From NCBI GenBank assembly GCA_016787265.1, contig JAEUVF010000012.1, forward strand, positions 1 to 64,000: DNA of 64,000 bases, in the 5' to 3' direction. Shown in pieces: positions 35,776 to 45,335 of this stretch; position 1 is the stretch's first letter; each line of letters begins with the position of its first letter. Position numbers and translations under genes: made by a program. The notes below the pieces were generated by a model. That model ran no database searches. It was not told the DNA's origin and saw only the letters and a list, made by a program, of their open reading frames with translations. The DNA is from Flavipsychrobacter sp. (GTDB lineage Bacteria > Bacteroidota > Bacteroidia > Chitinophagales > Chitinophagaceae).

Positions 35776-36156
35776 TCATTTTTTTGTTTTTCTTTTTTCC
35801 ATCAGAGCAAACTGCTTTCGGGCTTTTTGTATCTCATCCTTATGCTTCAGTGCCCATTCCGATAAGTCAACCAATTGTTCCAGCAAACTTTCTCCCAGCG
35901 GCGTTAATGCGTATTCAACTCTTGGAGGCCGCTCCGCATACACCGTTCGTTCAATCAGGCCATCTTCCTGCAAGACCCTGAGGGTCACTGTTAGCATGCG
36001 CTGTGATATGCCATCAATGTAAGCTTTAAGTTCCGAGAAACGCATACTGTTCTGCCTGCCTAATAACAGAATGGTGTGCATGGACCATTTATCGCCATAC
36101 CGGGCCATGATGTCCTTAACCGGACAAATCGCTTCTATTTTTTTTCGATTTAACAA
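35776..36156 (-). CDS. HxlR-family winged-helix transcriptional regulator
   Basis: The protein is 126 aa with the HxlR signature (CPVKDIMARYGDKWSMHTILLL, then RFSELKAYIDGISQRMLTVTLRVLQEDGLIER). Cys11 lies at the position where YodB/HypR-type members carry the redox-sensing Cys. It is divergent from the SDR gene and cotranscribed with the LLM oxidoreductase. The inverted repeat at 36185-36199 between the start codons is the likely operator. Sensing of quinones, aldehydes or oxidants is inferred from the family. Confidence 0.85.
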   Translation of the reverse strand: MLNRKKIEAICPVKDIMARYGDKWSMHTILLLGRQNSMRFSELKAYIDGISQRMLTVTLRVLQEDGLIERTVYAERPPRVEYALTPLGESLLEQLVDLSEWALKHKDEIQKARKQFALMEKRKTKK

Positions 36157-36184
36157 TTGCTTGCTGCAAAGTTAAGTAGCTTTG

Positions 36185-36199
36185 GTTACTTAAAGTAAC
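36185..36199. promoter_or_regulatory. Inverted-repeat operator between the HxlR gene and the SDR gene
   Basis: GTTACTTAAAGTAAC is a perfect 7-1-7 inverted repeat, 5 bases upstream of the SDR start codon and 28 bases from the HxlR start codon. HxlR proteins bind such short palindromes as dimers; occupancy here would block the SDR's initiation region and probably the divergent promoter. Confidence 0.65.
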
Positions 36200-36203
36200 T
36201 ATT

Positions 36204-36923
36204 ATGCAGTCGTTAACAAACAAGACCGCCCTGGTAACAGGTGCTGGTAAAGGAATCGGGAAAGCTATCGCAATGGCGCTGGCAGCAGAAGGTGTACACC
36301 TGGGACTGCTGGCCAGAACAGAAAAAGATGTGAAGGAACTCGCAGCTGCTATTGAAGCCAATGGAGGAAAAGCAGCTTTCGCCACGGCAGATGTCAGCAA
36401 CCGGCAGGCGGTTGAAGAGGCAGTGGCCGATCTTAAAAGCAAATTGGGAAGTTTTGATATCCTTATCAACAATGCTGGTACCGGAACCTTTGGATCCTTT
36501 CTCGAACTGGATCCGGAGACCTGGGAACAACAGGTAAAAGTGAATCTCTTTGGTGTCTATTATGTAACACGCGCTGTACTCCCGGATATGATTGCCGCGA
36601 AGGCAGGTGATATTATCAATATCTCTTCCACCGCTGGTAAATCGGGCAGCGCGCTTACCAGCGCCTACAGTGCCTCTAAATTTGGTGTCTTTGGTCTTTC
36701 TGAAAGCCTGATGCAGGAAGTGCGTAAACTGAATATCCGTGTCACCGCACTTGCGCCCAGTACCATCGTTACCGACCTTGCACAAAGCGCCAATCTTATT
36801 AAAGGAGATCCGGAAAGAGTGATGCATCCGGAAGATATTGCAGAACTCGTGATTGCACAATTGAAATTACACCCACGCCTGCTGCTGAAAGAAGCCAGTA
36901 TTTTTTCAACAAACCCAGGATAA
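36204..36923 (+). CDS. SDR-family oxidoreductase (3-ketoacyl reductase-like)
   Basis: The protein is 239 aa. Classical SDR motifs: [10 protein letters not shown] (residues 11-20), NNAGTGTFG, the catalytic Ser in ISSTAGKSG and the YxxxK pair in YSASKFG. C-terminal region with [12 protein letters not shown] is typical of FabG-like reductases. It stands divergent from the HxlR gene and is likely its main target, so it probably reduces a reactive carbonyl. Function beyond the family is inferred. Confidence 0.85.
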   Translation: MQSLTNKTALVTGAGKGIGKAIAMALAAEGVHLGLLARTEKDVKELAAAIEANGGKAAFATADVSNRQAVEEAVADLKSKLGSFDILINNAGTGTFGSFLELDPETWEQQVKVNLFGVYYVTRAVLPDMIAAKAGDIINISSTAGKSGSALTSAYSASKFGVFGLSESLMQEVRKLNIRVTALAPSTIVTDLAQSANLIKGDPERVMHPEDIAELVIAQLKLHPRLLLKEASIFSTNPG

Positions 36924-36928
36924 AACAG

Positions 36929-36948
36929 GGGCGACTCACCAGTCGCCC
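36929..36948. terminator. Hairpin between convergent SDR and DUF983 genes (possible bidirectional terminator)
   Basis: An 8-base perfect stem, GGGCGACT with AGTCGCCC around a CACC loop, overlaps the DUF983 stop codon. No long T run follows on either strand, so terminator activity is uncertain. Confidence 0.35.
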
Positions 36949-37403
36949 ATATGTTCCGAAACTACTCTTTCCAGGGTAGTTTTATCAATCTCTTTTTCTC
37001 TCCAGTTCGGATCGTATTTCACAAACCAGCTCAGCCACATGGAGCGCGATAATCGCATGAACACCGGTTGCAAAGCAATTAATAACACAGCATTGGTAAT
37101 GCCCCAATACAATACTCTGTAGTCGCCGTCTTCCAGTGAAAACCCGATTATTACCCACCAAGCAATAAATGTTGCTACTGAAAACGCAACGGTGAGTGCA
37201 TAACTGACATAAGCTGTTCCATAATAAAATCCCACCTCAATTTCTGTGGGCTGCTTACATACCGGACACTTGTCATTCATCTTAAGAATCTTTCCAAACT
37301 CGTACGGGTTGGAGGATTCAAATATCTTTCCCTCCCTGCATCGGGGACAACGATTGGATAATACCGTTGACAAATAGCCAGGGTGATTTGATTCTTTCGC
37401 CAT
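36936..37403 (-). CDS. DUF983 family membrane protein
   Basis: The protein is 155 aa. An N-terminal zinc-ribbon-like half has CPRCREGKIF and CPVCKQP (two CxxC knuckles), followed by two membrane helices (YVSYALTVAFSVATFIAWWVI, VLYWGITNAVLLIALQPVFMRLS). DUF983 proteins are widespread in Bacteroidota and proteobacteria near cytochrome or murein genes; function is unknown. It lies downstream of murF with a terminator between them, so it is probably not in the same operon. Confidence 0.85.
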   Translation of the reverse strand: MAKESNHPGYLSTVLSNRCPRCREGKIFESSNPYEFGKILKMNDKCPVCKQPTEIEVGFYYGTAYVSYALTVAFSVATFIAWWVIIGFSLEDGDYRVLYWGITNAVLLIALQPVFMRLSRSMWLSWFVKYDPNWREKEIDKTTLERVVSEHMGDW

Positions 37404-37442
37404 TTCCTTCCTGTTTTTTGCAAAGGTACCGGATGTATCCTC

Positions 37443-37465
37443 AAAAAAAGGTGATTATTATCACC
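37443..37465 (-). terminator. Rho-independent terminator after murF (minus strand)
   Basis: A short stem (GGTGAT at 37450-37455 with ATCACC at 37460-37465) is followed on the minus strand by a run of seven T at 37443-37449, just beyond the murF stop. A weaker hairpin than others in the window but with a clean T run. Confidence 0.6.
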
Positions 37466-37472
37466 CCGGAGG

Positions 37473-38759
37473 CTACAACACCTTCTCCATTTGCATACTA
37501 CGGGATCCTTTGATCAACAGATATGCCTCTTTCAAACCCTGTTGATGCAACCATTGATGTGCCTCCAGGCTGTTCTTCAGTTGTATATAGGGATGAGCTA
37601 TCTTCCCAAAATCACCGCCTACCAGCACAACTGCTTTCCAGTTACCGGTGCCAATCAGATCAATAATTCCCTGGTGCTCGGCAATACTTTCTTCTCCTAA
37701 TTCCGCCATTGCACCAAGCAGTAAAAATTTATTGTCAACTTTTAATTGTCTGAAGTTTTCAATCGCGGCCCGCATACTGCTCGGATTGGCATTATAGGCA
37801 TCCAGGATAATATGCAATCCGTCGCGTTTGATCAGTTGACTGCGACTGTTCTCCGGTTGATAGGATTCGATTGCTTTTTTAATGGCCTCGTCTGCTACTC
37901 CGAAGCATTTTCCAACAGCTACTGCCGCCAATACGTTGGGGGTATTGTAATCACCTACCAACTGCGTTGATACGAGACCGATAGCTGCACCTTTGGTTAC
38001 CTGTACCTGCAAAAACTCGCGCTGGCCTTCCGGATCAGGTACTGCAGCGCCTACCAGATCTCCTTCTTTTGTACCATATCGGATAACTGTTTCTATGCCC
38101 TGCGACATACGACGCAGATGCTCATCATCCCACATCACAAAAGCGGTTGCTTCATGGGCACGCAGGTAATCAAACAGCTCTCCCTTTCCTTTACGCACGC
38201 CTTCCACACCTCCAAACCCTTCCAGGTGCGCTTTGCCCAGGTTGGTGATCAGTCCGTGCGTAGGCTCTGTATAGGTGCAATAGCCGGCGATTTCTTTCTG
38301 GTGATTGGCGCCCATTTCCACAACGGCCATCTGTGCATCCGGTTGAATGCGCAGCAATGTTAGCGGAATACCAATATGATTGTTCAAATTACCTGCAGTG
38401 GTATAAGTGCGGTAAGTGGTAGACAACACCTCATGGATTAATTCCTTAGTAGTTGTTTTGCCATTGCTGCCGGTGATTGCCAGTACGGGAATATTGAATT
38501 GGCGTCGGTGATGCAAAGCCAGTTGCTGCAGACAGGTCAGCACATCTGCCACCAGGATCATGCGATCATTTTCTTTGTATTCTGCTTCATCTATGATGGC
38601 ATAGGCTGCACCAGCTTCCAAAGCCTTTTTTGCAAAGGTATTGCCATTGAAATGCTCGCCTTTGAGAGCGAAGAACAGGTCTCCTTCCTTTAATTTCCGG
38701 GTATCGGTTTGCACGGAAGGATATTGTAAAAAGAGTTGATAGATTTCGGGAATGGTCAT
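37473..38759 (-). CDS. murF: MurF, UDP-MurNAc-tripeptide--D-Ala-D-Ala ligase
   Basis: The protein is 428 aa from the ATG at 38759 (MTIPEIYQLF); a longer frame upstream runs through the gldJ terminator and is not real. MurF adds the D-Ala-D-Ala dipeptide to the peptidoglycan precursor. Motifs: SVQTDTRKLKEGDLFFALKG (N-terminal UDP-binding domain), P-loop ITGSNGKTTTKE (residues about 106-117), NLNNHIGIPLTLLR and LDAYNANPSSM in the C-terminal ligase domain. It sits between the DUF983 gene and gldJ on the same strand. Confidence 0.93.
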   Translation of the reverse strand: MTIPEIYQLFLQYPSVQTDTRKLKEGDLFFALKGEHFNGNTFAKKALEAGAAYAIIDEAEYKENDRMILVADVLTCLQQLALHHRRQFNIPVLAITGSNGKTTTKELIHEVLSTTYRTYTTAGNLNNHIGIPLTLLRIQPDAQMAVVEMGANHQKEIAGYCTYTEPTHGLITNLGKAHLEGFGGVEGVRKGKGELFDYLRAHEATAFVMWDDEHLRRMSQGIETVIRYGTKEGDLVGAAVPDPEGQREFLQVQVTKGAAIGLVSTQLVGDYNTPNVLAAVAVGKCFGVADEAIKKAIESYQPENSRSQLIKRDGLHIILDAYNANPSSMRAAIENFRQLKVDNKFLLLGAMAELGEESIAEHQGIIDLIGTGNWKAVVLVGGDFGKIAHPYIQLKNSLEAHQWLHQQGLKEAYLLIKGSRSMQMEKVL

Positions 38760-38763
38760 ATAC

Positions 38764-38798
38764 GAAAATAAAAAAGAGCCGCCATACAGCGACTCTTT
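38764..38798 (-). terminator. Rho-independent terminator after gldJ (minus strand)
   Basis: A 10-base stem with one G-T pair (AAAGAGCCGC at 38773-38782 with GCGACTCTTT at 38789-38798) is followed on the minus strand by a T-rich run at 38764-38775. It lies between gldJ and murF, so murF probably has its own promoter or depends on read-through. Confidence 0.75.
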
Positions 38799-38817
38799 AT
38801 CAGTAAGGTTTGAGAAA

Positions 38818-40392
38818 TTATCTCTTACGTGAATTCTGTTTTCTGCTTTTGTAATTGATGCCGGTTTTGCGACCGTTACCTTCAGGGCTACCCACACGGT
38901 CCATTGCACAACGGAAACCAACAGTGGAACTTGCCTGATCTTCTTCCAGGAAGCGACGCGTACCAGGGCTCAGCCAGTAAGCGCGATCATTCCAGCTACC
39001 GCCTTTGATCACACGGCTCTTATCGCCAATCAGGGTAGTTATTCCATATCCATAGTTTACACCCTGAATCAGCGAATCACCATCCAGGTAGTTGATCACA
39101 TCCGCACGCTGGTAGTTGCGACGATCTTTGCTTTCATCATCGGTCATCATGCGATACTTAATACGACCCAGACTATCACGGGTTGGTTTGTTTTCACTTG
39201 CATCAATATCAACTGTAGAGAATTTGTTACCACGATAAGGAGCAACATCATCAAAGTCGGTCAGTGAAAGCGGACGATAAACATCACCTGTCCATTCGTT
39301 CACATTACCACTCATGTTGTAGATGCCGAATCCGTTGGGATAGAAAGATTCAACCGGAGCAGTGTACACGGCGCGGTCATTCAATCCACCTGCAACACCC
39401 ATGTTATCACCGGAACCACGCTTGAAGTTAGCCATGAAAGTGCCCTGCCAGCTTCCTTTGCGGGTATCACGCAAACCATTTACGTTGTTGTTCCATGAAT
39501 AAACCTGCTTGTTGGCAACCAGTTCCTCGCCACGTTTACCTTCTTTTTTAGAAGGCTGGGGATTCTGGTTAACATAACCCAGTGCTGCGTATTCCCACTC
39601 GGCTTCTGTTGGAAGGCGGTAACCTGGTAAAAGGATACCATCTTCAAAAGTAACCTGTGTACGGGGAGTACCATTCGGGTTTTTAAGTGTGTTCTTTTTG
39701 GATTTGGCAGCTTTACCAGGAGTGGCCTGGAATTCGCCCGCCAGATATGATTTGGTATTGAAGTTTTCTTCAGCAATACCGGAAATGTTCTTCAAAGATT
39801 TGTCGTTGATAAAACCTCTTTTAATCAACTCCAGCTCGTTTACGCGGTCAGTTCTCCAGAGACAGAAATCATTTGCCTGCTTCCAGGTAACACCCACAAC
39901 CGGATAATAGTTATAGGATGGATGGCGGAAATAATATTCTACCATTGGCTCATTATAGGCCAGCTCACTACGCCAAACCAGCGTATCAGGCAGTGCGCCA
40001 TTGCGGATCGGAGCATGCTCGTCTCCATCAAACACCGTATTAATCCAGTATAAGTATTCGCGATAATGAACGTTGGCAACCTCAGTGCGATCAATATAAA
40101 AGGAATTCACCGTAACACGGCGGGGGGCATTGTTCCAGTCACCCATTACATCCTCTTCAGTAGCACCCATGGTAAAGGTACCACCCTGAACGAAAACGAG
40201 ACCGGGACCAGTTCTCTGTTCTTTCTCTTTGGAGACCTGGTAGCCTCCCTGGTTTTTGTCATTATAATTCCAACCGGTTACGTCCGATTTTTCGGCTTTT
40301 TTGCCAAATAACTTCCCGTTTTTACAGGAAGCCACCATTGCGGCACAGGATACAAGGATTGTGAGGTTTTTCCAGTTCATATTGATAGCCAT
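38818..40392 (-). CDS. gldJ: GldJ, gliding motility and type IX secretion lipoprotein
   Basis: The protein is 524 aa (inner ATG at 40380 gives MNWKNLTILVSC). The lipobox is MVASC; then a formylglycine-generating-enzyme/SUMF1-like domain: VFVQGGTFTMGATEED, VTVNSFYIDRTEVANVHYREYL, VVGVTWKQANDFCLWR, YRLPTEAEWEYAALG, MSGNVNEWTGD and RVIKGGSWNDRAYWL. GldJ is a GldK-paralog lipoprotein essential for gliding and T9SS function in Flavobacterium johnsoniae. There it neighbours porU and porV, as here, where porU is divergent with 148 bases between start codons. The C-terminus is basic (NYKSRKQNSRKR). Confidence 0.92.
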   Translation of the reverse strand: MAINMNWKNLTILVSCAAMVASCKNGKLFGKKAEKSDVTGWNYNDKNQGGYQVSKEKEQRTGPGLVFVQGGTFTMGATEEDVMGDWNNAPRRVTVNSFYIDRTEVANVHYREYLYWINTVFDGDEHAPIRNGALPDTLVWRSELAYNEPMVEYYFRHPSYNYYPVVGVTWKQANDFCLWRTDRVNELELIKRGFINDKSLKNISGIAEENFNTKSYLAGEFQATPGKAAKSKKNTLKNPNGTPRTQVTFEDGILLPGYRLPTEAEWEYAALGYVNQNPQPSKKEGKRGEELVANKQVYSWNNNVNGLRDTRKGSWQGTFMANFKRGSGDNMGVAGGLNDRAVYTAPVESFYPNGFGIYNMSGNVNEWTGDVYRPLSLTDFDDVAPYRGNKFSTVDIDASENKPTRDSLGRIKYRMMTDDESKDRRNYQRADVINYLDGDSLIQGVNYGYGITTLIGDKSRVIKGGSWNDRAYWLSPGTRRFLEEDQASSTVGFRCAMDRVGSPEGNGRKTGINYKSRKQNSRKR

Positions 40393-40540
40393 TTAAGCTG
40401 GTTTTAGACAGTTATAACGGAACAGTTTATCTATTATTGTGTTATTTTCTTCGACCAATTGCGAATATAATCAGATAAAGCAATCAATACTCTTGCCAAA
40501 ATCTTAAATCCGCAAGGCTTTATATTATTTTTGATTAACC

Positions 40541-43500
40541 ATGCTGTCTTACCTCCGCGTGTTTATCCTGGTTCATCTGTTTTCCTGGCCTTTTTTGCTG
40601 AATGCCCAGCGAACCTATACGTCGCATTCGGTACTGGCAACCGGACAATGGTACCGGGTTGGCACCACAGCAGCTGGTATTTATAAAATCACCGGCACGG
40701 ACTTGCAGGCGATGGGCTTTTCTTTACCCTTGCCTTCCAGCCAGTTACAACTTTATGGGAGGCCATCCTTTCCACTTTCAGAAGCACCCGGCGGACCTTA
40801 TTCCGATGATCTTACTGAACTGGCCATCCAGGTCGAAGACGGAGGTGATGGACAGGTTCAATCAACTGATTACCTGCTTTTCTACAGTACCGGCCCACAT
40901 TATTGGTTAACAGATACCCTGCGTCAGGAGTTCAGTCATCTGCTGAATAGATATTCCGATACTGCCTATTATTACATCCGTAGCGGGGGTTCAGGGAAAA
41001 GAGTGGAACAGGATTCTATTGCGGTACCTCCAACACACATTGTAACAGGCTATCAATTTCGCTATTGGTATGAAAAAGACCTGTTCAATCTGCTTTCCAG
41101 CGGTCAGGAATGGTACGGAGAACGATTCCTGGCAGAATCTAACCAGCCGTTGCAATTGGCTGTTTCCCTGCCATTGCCTGTTGCTGGTAGCCCGGTAAAA
41201 TTTTCATCCACGGTAGCTGCCCGCTCCGTTGGGGCTGTAGTTGGATTTGAATGGTTAGCCAATGGCACGGTTTTCGGAACCCATACCATTGCCCCGGTGA
41301 GTGCTTCCAGTTTTGATCTGTTTGCGCGGGAAAGCATGCTGGATGCGGCATTCACACCTTCGGCAACTAATAACCTGACACTCCGGTTCACTTCCTCCAA
41401 TGCATCGGCGATCGGCTGGTTGAACCGGTTCCAATTGCTGGCTGATTGCGAACTCCACTGGACAGGTGTTCCACTTTCTTTCAGAACCTGGGAGGGTAGT
41501 GGATCCGGCAGTGTAGCCCGCTATGAAATAACCAATGCCAATGCAGGACTGATCATATGGAAACTTTCCAACAGTATGGAACCTGTGCAAATGAAGGCTC
41601 AACTTTCTGGCAACAGGCTGAGTTTTACCGACCTGCATGAATTCCCAGAAGAATATATGGTCTTCAATCCAACTGCGTCCCTTCCAGCTGTAATCCGGGT
41701 TGGACCTGTCCCCAACCAGGATCTGCATGGGGCCGGTACCGCTGATATGCTCCTTATTACAGCAAAAGGACTGGAACAACCGGCACAGCGACTGGCCGAC
41801 TGGCACCTCCAGCACGATGGACTGAATAGCCAGGTGGTACCGGTGGAATCCATCTATCATGAGTTTTCCGCAGGAGTACCGGATCCAACAGCCATCCGGG
41901 ATTTTGTAAAAATGCAGTATGATCGCGCAGGTGGTGGCACAGGAAACGGACCCAGGTTTCTACTGCTTTTCGGCGACGCTTCTTTTGACCCTAAAAACAG
42001 GCTGGTGCCTGGTTCTGGTGGCATTCCCTCCTTTCAGAGCAGTTTCTCGCTGGATCCTCTCAGTACCTATGTTTCAGATGATTATTTTGGATTTCTGGAT
42101 GATCATGAAAACATTAATGGCGGGCTGCAGACCAATCAGCTGGATATCGCTATTGGAAGAATTCCGGTTTCAACAGTATCGGTAGCCAATCAATATATTG
42201 ATAAAATAATTGCCTATCATGATCCCTCCGGCAGGGGTGCCTGGCGCAATGAACTGACTTTTATCGCCGATGATGAAGATGGTAACCTGCACCTCCAGGA
42301 TATGGAAACGATTACGCGTGCAGCAGCCGGTGTAAACGATCGGTTTCAGCAACAAAAAATCTACCTGGATGCTTTTCCCCAGGAGAGTGATGCGGCTGGA
42401 GGCCGCTACCCCCAGGTTAACCAGGCCATCAGCGATCAAATGCAAAAGGGAACCCTGATCTGGAATTATACCGGGCACGGTGGTTTTCGCCGGCTGGCAG
42501 ATGAAGTAATCCTGGAGCAACCCATCATTGACGGATGGCAGCAAAATGGGCGGCTGCCCCTGTTTGTGACAGCAACCTGTGATTTTGCGCCATTTGATAA
42601 TCCCACCATCACTTCTTTAGGGGACTATTTACTTACCAAACCCAATGCCGGTGCTATTGCCCTTATGACCACCACCCGCCTGGTGTTTGCCTACAGCAAC
42701 CGGATTCTCAATACCAATTATATGGAAACCGCCCTGGAACGATTGCCGGGGGGGAGATATCGTACCCTGGGTGAAGCCGCACGGGATGCCAAAAACAAAA
42801 CCTTTTTAAGTTCCGGAGATCTCTTCAATAATCTGAAGTTTACGCTGCTGGGTGATCCCGCACTGACCCTGGCTTTCCCGAGATACCAGGTGCTGACAAC
42901 ACACATAAACGGGCAGCCTGCCAACCAGGTGGCCGATACGGTAAAAGCACTGCAGGAAGTTCGGGTGAGCGGAATAATTGCTGATTCAACCGGTCAGCTC
43001 TTAAACGGATTTAATGGCTGGGTATTTCCGGTAGTATTGGACCAGCCATATGAAAAATCCACCCTGGGAAATGACCCCGGCAGTCAGCCTGCACGATTTT
43101 CAGTTCAGGACAGGGCGATTTACCGGGGCCAGGTCAGGGTTTCGGATGGCAGGTTTGATTTTGAATTGCTCATCCCACGTGATATTGATTACAGGGAAGG
43201 AAATATAAGGATCCTCTACTATGCTTCCGACAGCCTGACAGATGCACAGGGTGCTTACAATAAACTCGTGCTGGCGGGTTCTGATCCGGCTCCGGCCGAC
43301 AGGGAAGGTCCGGTTATGAAAGCCTATTTGAATGACAGCCTGTTTCGGTCCGGAGATCTCACCGGAGACCGACCTGTTCTGGTGTTGCGTTTATCCGATT
43401 CATCCGGGATAAATGTGCTGGGGCGGGGATTTGGACATGATATCAGTATGGTACTGGATGATGCTTTGGATCAGCCGTATAACCTGAATACTTTTTTTAA

Positions 43501-43954
43501 GGCTGATGCGGATACCTACCAGTCGGGCAGTCTTCGTTTTCAATTACCTGCGCTGGAAGATGGCTGGCATCATATCCGGATAAAGGCCTGGGACCTGCTT
43601 AACAATAGTTCCGAAACAACATTGCGATTTCGGGTAAGGGCAGCGGATGTATTGGAAGTGGAGGCCCTGGAAGCCTGGCCAAACCCATTTCGCAACCAGG
43701 TTCGGTTTGTATTTACACATAATCAGAATCAATTGCCAATACAGGCCCAGCTTGAGCTTTTTTCATTGCAGGGGCAACTGATCAAAATAATAAACGGTAC
43801 AATAATTGCCAGTGGAAACCGTTCCTACATGGACTGGGATGGCCGGAATCAGCAAGGGTTTCCGGTTCCTAGGGGGATCTATATATACAGACTGGTTTTA
43901 CGTTCAAATAATGGCCAGACTGCGGTACGGTCCCGGCAATTGATCAGATTTTAA
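40541..43954 (+). CDS. porU: PorU, type IX secretion C-terminal signal peptidase
   Basis: The protein is 1137 aa with a signal peptide to about residue 22. The central C25 (gingipain-like) peptidase domain has the catalytic dyad His646 (IWNYTGHGGF) and Cys680 (TATCDFAPFDNP). The C-terminal 90 residues (AWPNPFRNQVRFVF, then WDGRNQQGFPVPRGIYIYRL) are an FlgD-like/T9SS-sorting-type beta domain. PorU cleaves the C-terminal signal of T9SS cargo and attaches it to the surface lipopolysaccharide. porV follows and gldJ is divergent, the standard grouping in this phylum. Confidence 0.95.
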   Translation: MLSYLRVFILVHLFSWPFLLNAQRTYTSHSVLATGQWYRVGTTAAGIYKITGTDLQAMGFSLPLPSSQLQLYGRPSFPLSEAPGGPYSDDLTELAIQVEDGGDGQVQSTDYLLFYSTGPHYWLTDTLRQEFSHLLNRYSDTAYYYIRSGGSGKRVEQDSIAVPPTHIVTGYQFRYWYEKDLFNLLSSGQEWYGERFLAESNQPLQLAVSLPLPVAGSPVKFSSTVAARSVGAVVGFEWLANGTVFGTHTIAPVSASSFDLFARESMLDAAFTPSATNNLTLRFTSSNASAIGWLNRFQLLADCELHWTGVPLSFRTWEGSGSGSVARYEITNANAGLIIWKLSNSMEPVQMKAQLSGNRLSFTDLHEFPEEYMVFNPTASLPAVIRVGPVPNQDLHGAGTADMLLITAKGLEQPAQRLADWHLQHDGLNSQVVPVESIYHEFSAGVPDPTAIRDFVKMQYDRAGGGTGNGPRFLLLFGDASFDPKNRLVPGSGGIPSFQSSFSLDPLSTYVSDDYFGFLDDHENINGGLQTNQLDIAIGRIPVSTVSVANQYIDKIIAYHDPSGRGAWRNELTFIADDEDGNLHLQDMETITRAAAGVNDRFQQQKIYLDAFPQESDAAGGRYPQVNQAISDQMQKGTLIWNYTGHGGFRRLADEVILEQPIIDGWQQNGRLPLFVTATCDFAPFDNPTITSLGDYLLTKPNAGAIALMTTTRLVFAYSNRILNTNYMETALERLPGGRYRTLGEAARDAKNKTFLSSGDLFNNLKFTLLGDPALTLAFPRYQVLTTHINGQPANQVADTVKALQEVRVSGIIADSTGQLLNGFNGWVFPVVLDQPYEKSTLGNDPGSQPARFSVQDRAIYRGQVRVSDGRFDFELLIPRDIDYREGNIRILYYASDSLTDAQGAYNKLVLAGSDPAPADREGPVMKAYLNDSLFRSGDLTGDRPVLVLRLSDSSGINVLGRGFGHDISMVLDDALDQPYNLNTFFKADADTYQSGSLRFQLPALEDGWHHIRIKAWDLLNNSSETTLRFRVRAADVLEVEALEAWPNPFRNQVRFVFTHNQNQLPIQAQLELFSLQGQLIKIINGTIIASGNRSYMDWDGRNQQGFPVPRGIYIYRLVLRSNNGQTAVRSRQLIRF

Positions 43955-44115
43955 ACGAATTATTTATTAATCATTATTTTCGCCGCGTATAGAAAAAATT
44001 TACCCGAACTAATTATTGAAACGTCCAGGCTTTCTGTGCCTCCACAGGGTAAGTTTTTTATTCTATGGGCCCGTATCCGGCCGTTTCCCGAATTTAACTT
44101 GAAAGATTCAATACA

Positions 44116-45273
44116 ATGAAACAAAAGTCCCTAAAGCTGGCCTTATCATTTATGATTGGGTGTATGGTGGTGAGTGAAGTGAACGCACAGGATGTACAAC
44201 CTATCAACGTAGTAACAACTGCAGTTCCATTTTTAAGAATTTCTCCGGATGCGAGAGCAGGTGGTATGGGTGAAGTGGGTATTGCTACTTCGCCTGATGT
44301 CAATGCACCTTTCTGGAACCTGGCCAAGACGCCGTTTAATACCAGTAAGTTCCAGGTAGGCCTGACCTATACACCCTGGTTAAAACGCCTTGGTTTGAAC
44401 GATGTATTCCTGGGATCTATGAGTGGTTATTACAAACTGGATGACGACCAGGCATTGTCTGCCACCCTGCGTTATTTCAACCTGGGTAGCATTCAATTCA
44501 CCGATAACCTGGGTAATGTGTTCAGTGAAGGTCGTCCTAGGGAATGGGGTTTTGATGTAGGGTATTCCCGTAAACTGTCTGAAAAAGTAGGTCTGGGTAT
44601 CGCTTTGCGCTATATTCATTCCAACCTGGCAGCCGGACAAACCATTGATGGTAATACTTATAAAGCCGGTAGCGCGGTTGCTGGTGACCTGAGTTTCTAT
44701 TATAACGGGAAAAATGAAGCTGGTAATGGTTTCAGTGCAGGTGCTACCCTGACCAACCTGGGAAGTAAAATTGGCTATACTTCGGATGCAACACAAAAAG
44801 ACTTTATTCCTGCCAACCTCGGATTGGGTGTAGCTTATACCAAAGTATTTGATGAGGACAATAAGATCACAGTAGGAATGGATTTCAACAAACTCCTGGT
44901 TCCGACTCCACCGAATGTGGGTGATTCAGCCGGACTGGTTAACTACCGTAACAAATCAGTTGTTAGCAGCTGGTTCAGTTCCTTCGGTGATGCTCCAGGC
45001 GGATTTGGAGAAGAAATGCGTGAGTTCACTGTTTCCACTGGTGCTGAATACTGGTACCAGGATCAGTTTGCACTGAGAGCCGGATATTTCTATGAAGATA
45101 AAACCAAGGGTAACCGTAAATATTTCACATTGGGTGCTGGTATCCGGTACAATGTATTCGGACTTAACTTCAGTTATATCGTTCCTTCAGGATCCGGTGT
45201 AAACCAGAACCCGCTTTCCAATACCCTGCGCTTCAGCCTGGTATTTGACCTCGACCAGGTAAGCGGAGAGTAA
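44116..45273 (+). CDS. porV: PorV, type IX secretion outer-membrane shuttle protein
   Basis: The protein is 385 aa from the ATG at 44116. Signal peptide ends at VNAQ. The conserved opening FLRISPDARAGGMGEVGIATSPD is diagnostic for PorV/LptO. The rest is a FadL-like 14-strand barrel (GYSRKLSEKVGLGIALRYIHSN, YSYI, NTLRFSLVFDL). PorV brings T9SS cargo to PorU in the outer membrane. It lies 161 bases after porU and is followed by a terminator. Confidence 0.95.
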   Translation: MKQKSLKLALSFMIGCMVVSEVNAQDVQPINVVTTAVPFLRISPDARAGGMGEVGIATSPDVNAPFWNLAKTPFNTSKFQVGLTYTPWLKRLGLNDVFLGSMSGYYKLDDDQALSATLRYFNLGSIQFTDNLGNVFSEGRPREWGFDVGYSRKLSEKVGLGIALRYIHSNLAAGQTIDGNTYKAGSAVAGDLSFYYNGKNEAGNGFSAGATLTNLGSKIGYTSDATQKDFIPANLGLGVAYTKVFDEDNKITVGMDFNKLLVPTPPNVGDSAGLVNYRNKSVVSSWFSSFGDAPGGFGEEMREFTVSTGAEYWYQDQFALRAGYFYEDKTKGNRKYFTLGAGIRYNVFGLNFSYIVPSGSGVNQNPLSNTLRFSLVFDLDQVSGE

Positions 45274-45304
45274 TACGCTTTAAATTTTAAGTAAGATTAT
45301 AAGA

Positions 45305-45335
45305 AACGTCCTGCATCTTTGCGGGACGTTTTTGT
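45305..45335 (+). terminator. Rho-independent terminator after porV
   Basis: A 10-base stem with one wobble (AACGTCCTGC at 45305-45314, GCGGGACGTT at 45321-45330) and a TTTTT run end the porU-porV unit. Confidence 0.8.

Noticed and set aside
37473-38921. Longer MurF frame starting upstream of 38759
   Set aside because: The extension would run through the gldJ terminator hairpin and adds no MurF sequence; the ATG at 38759 begins the known N-terminus.
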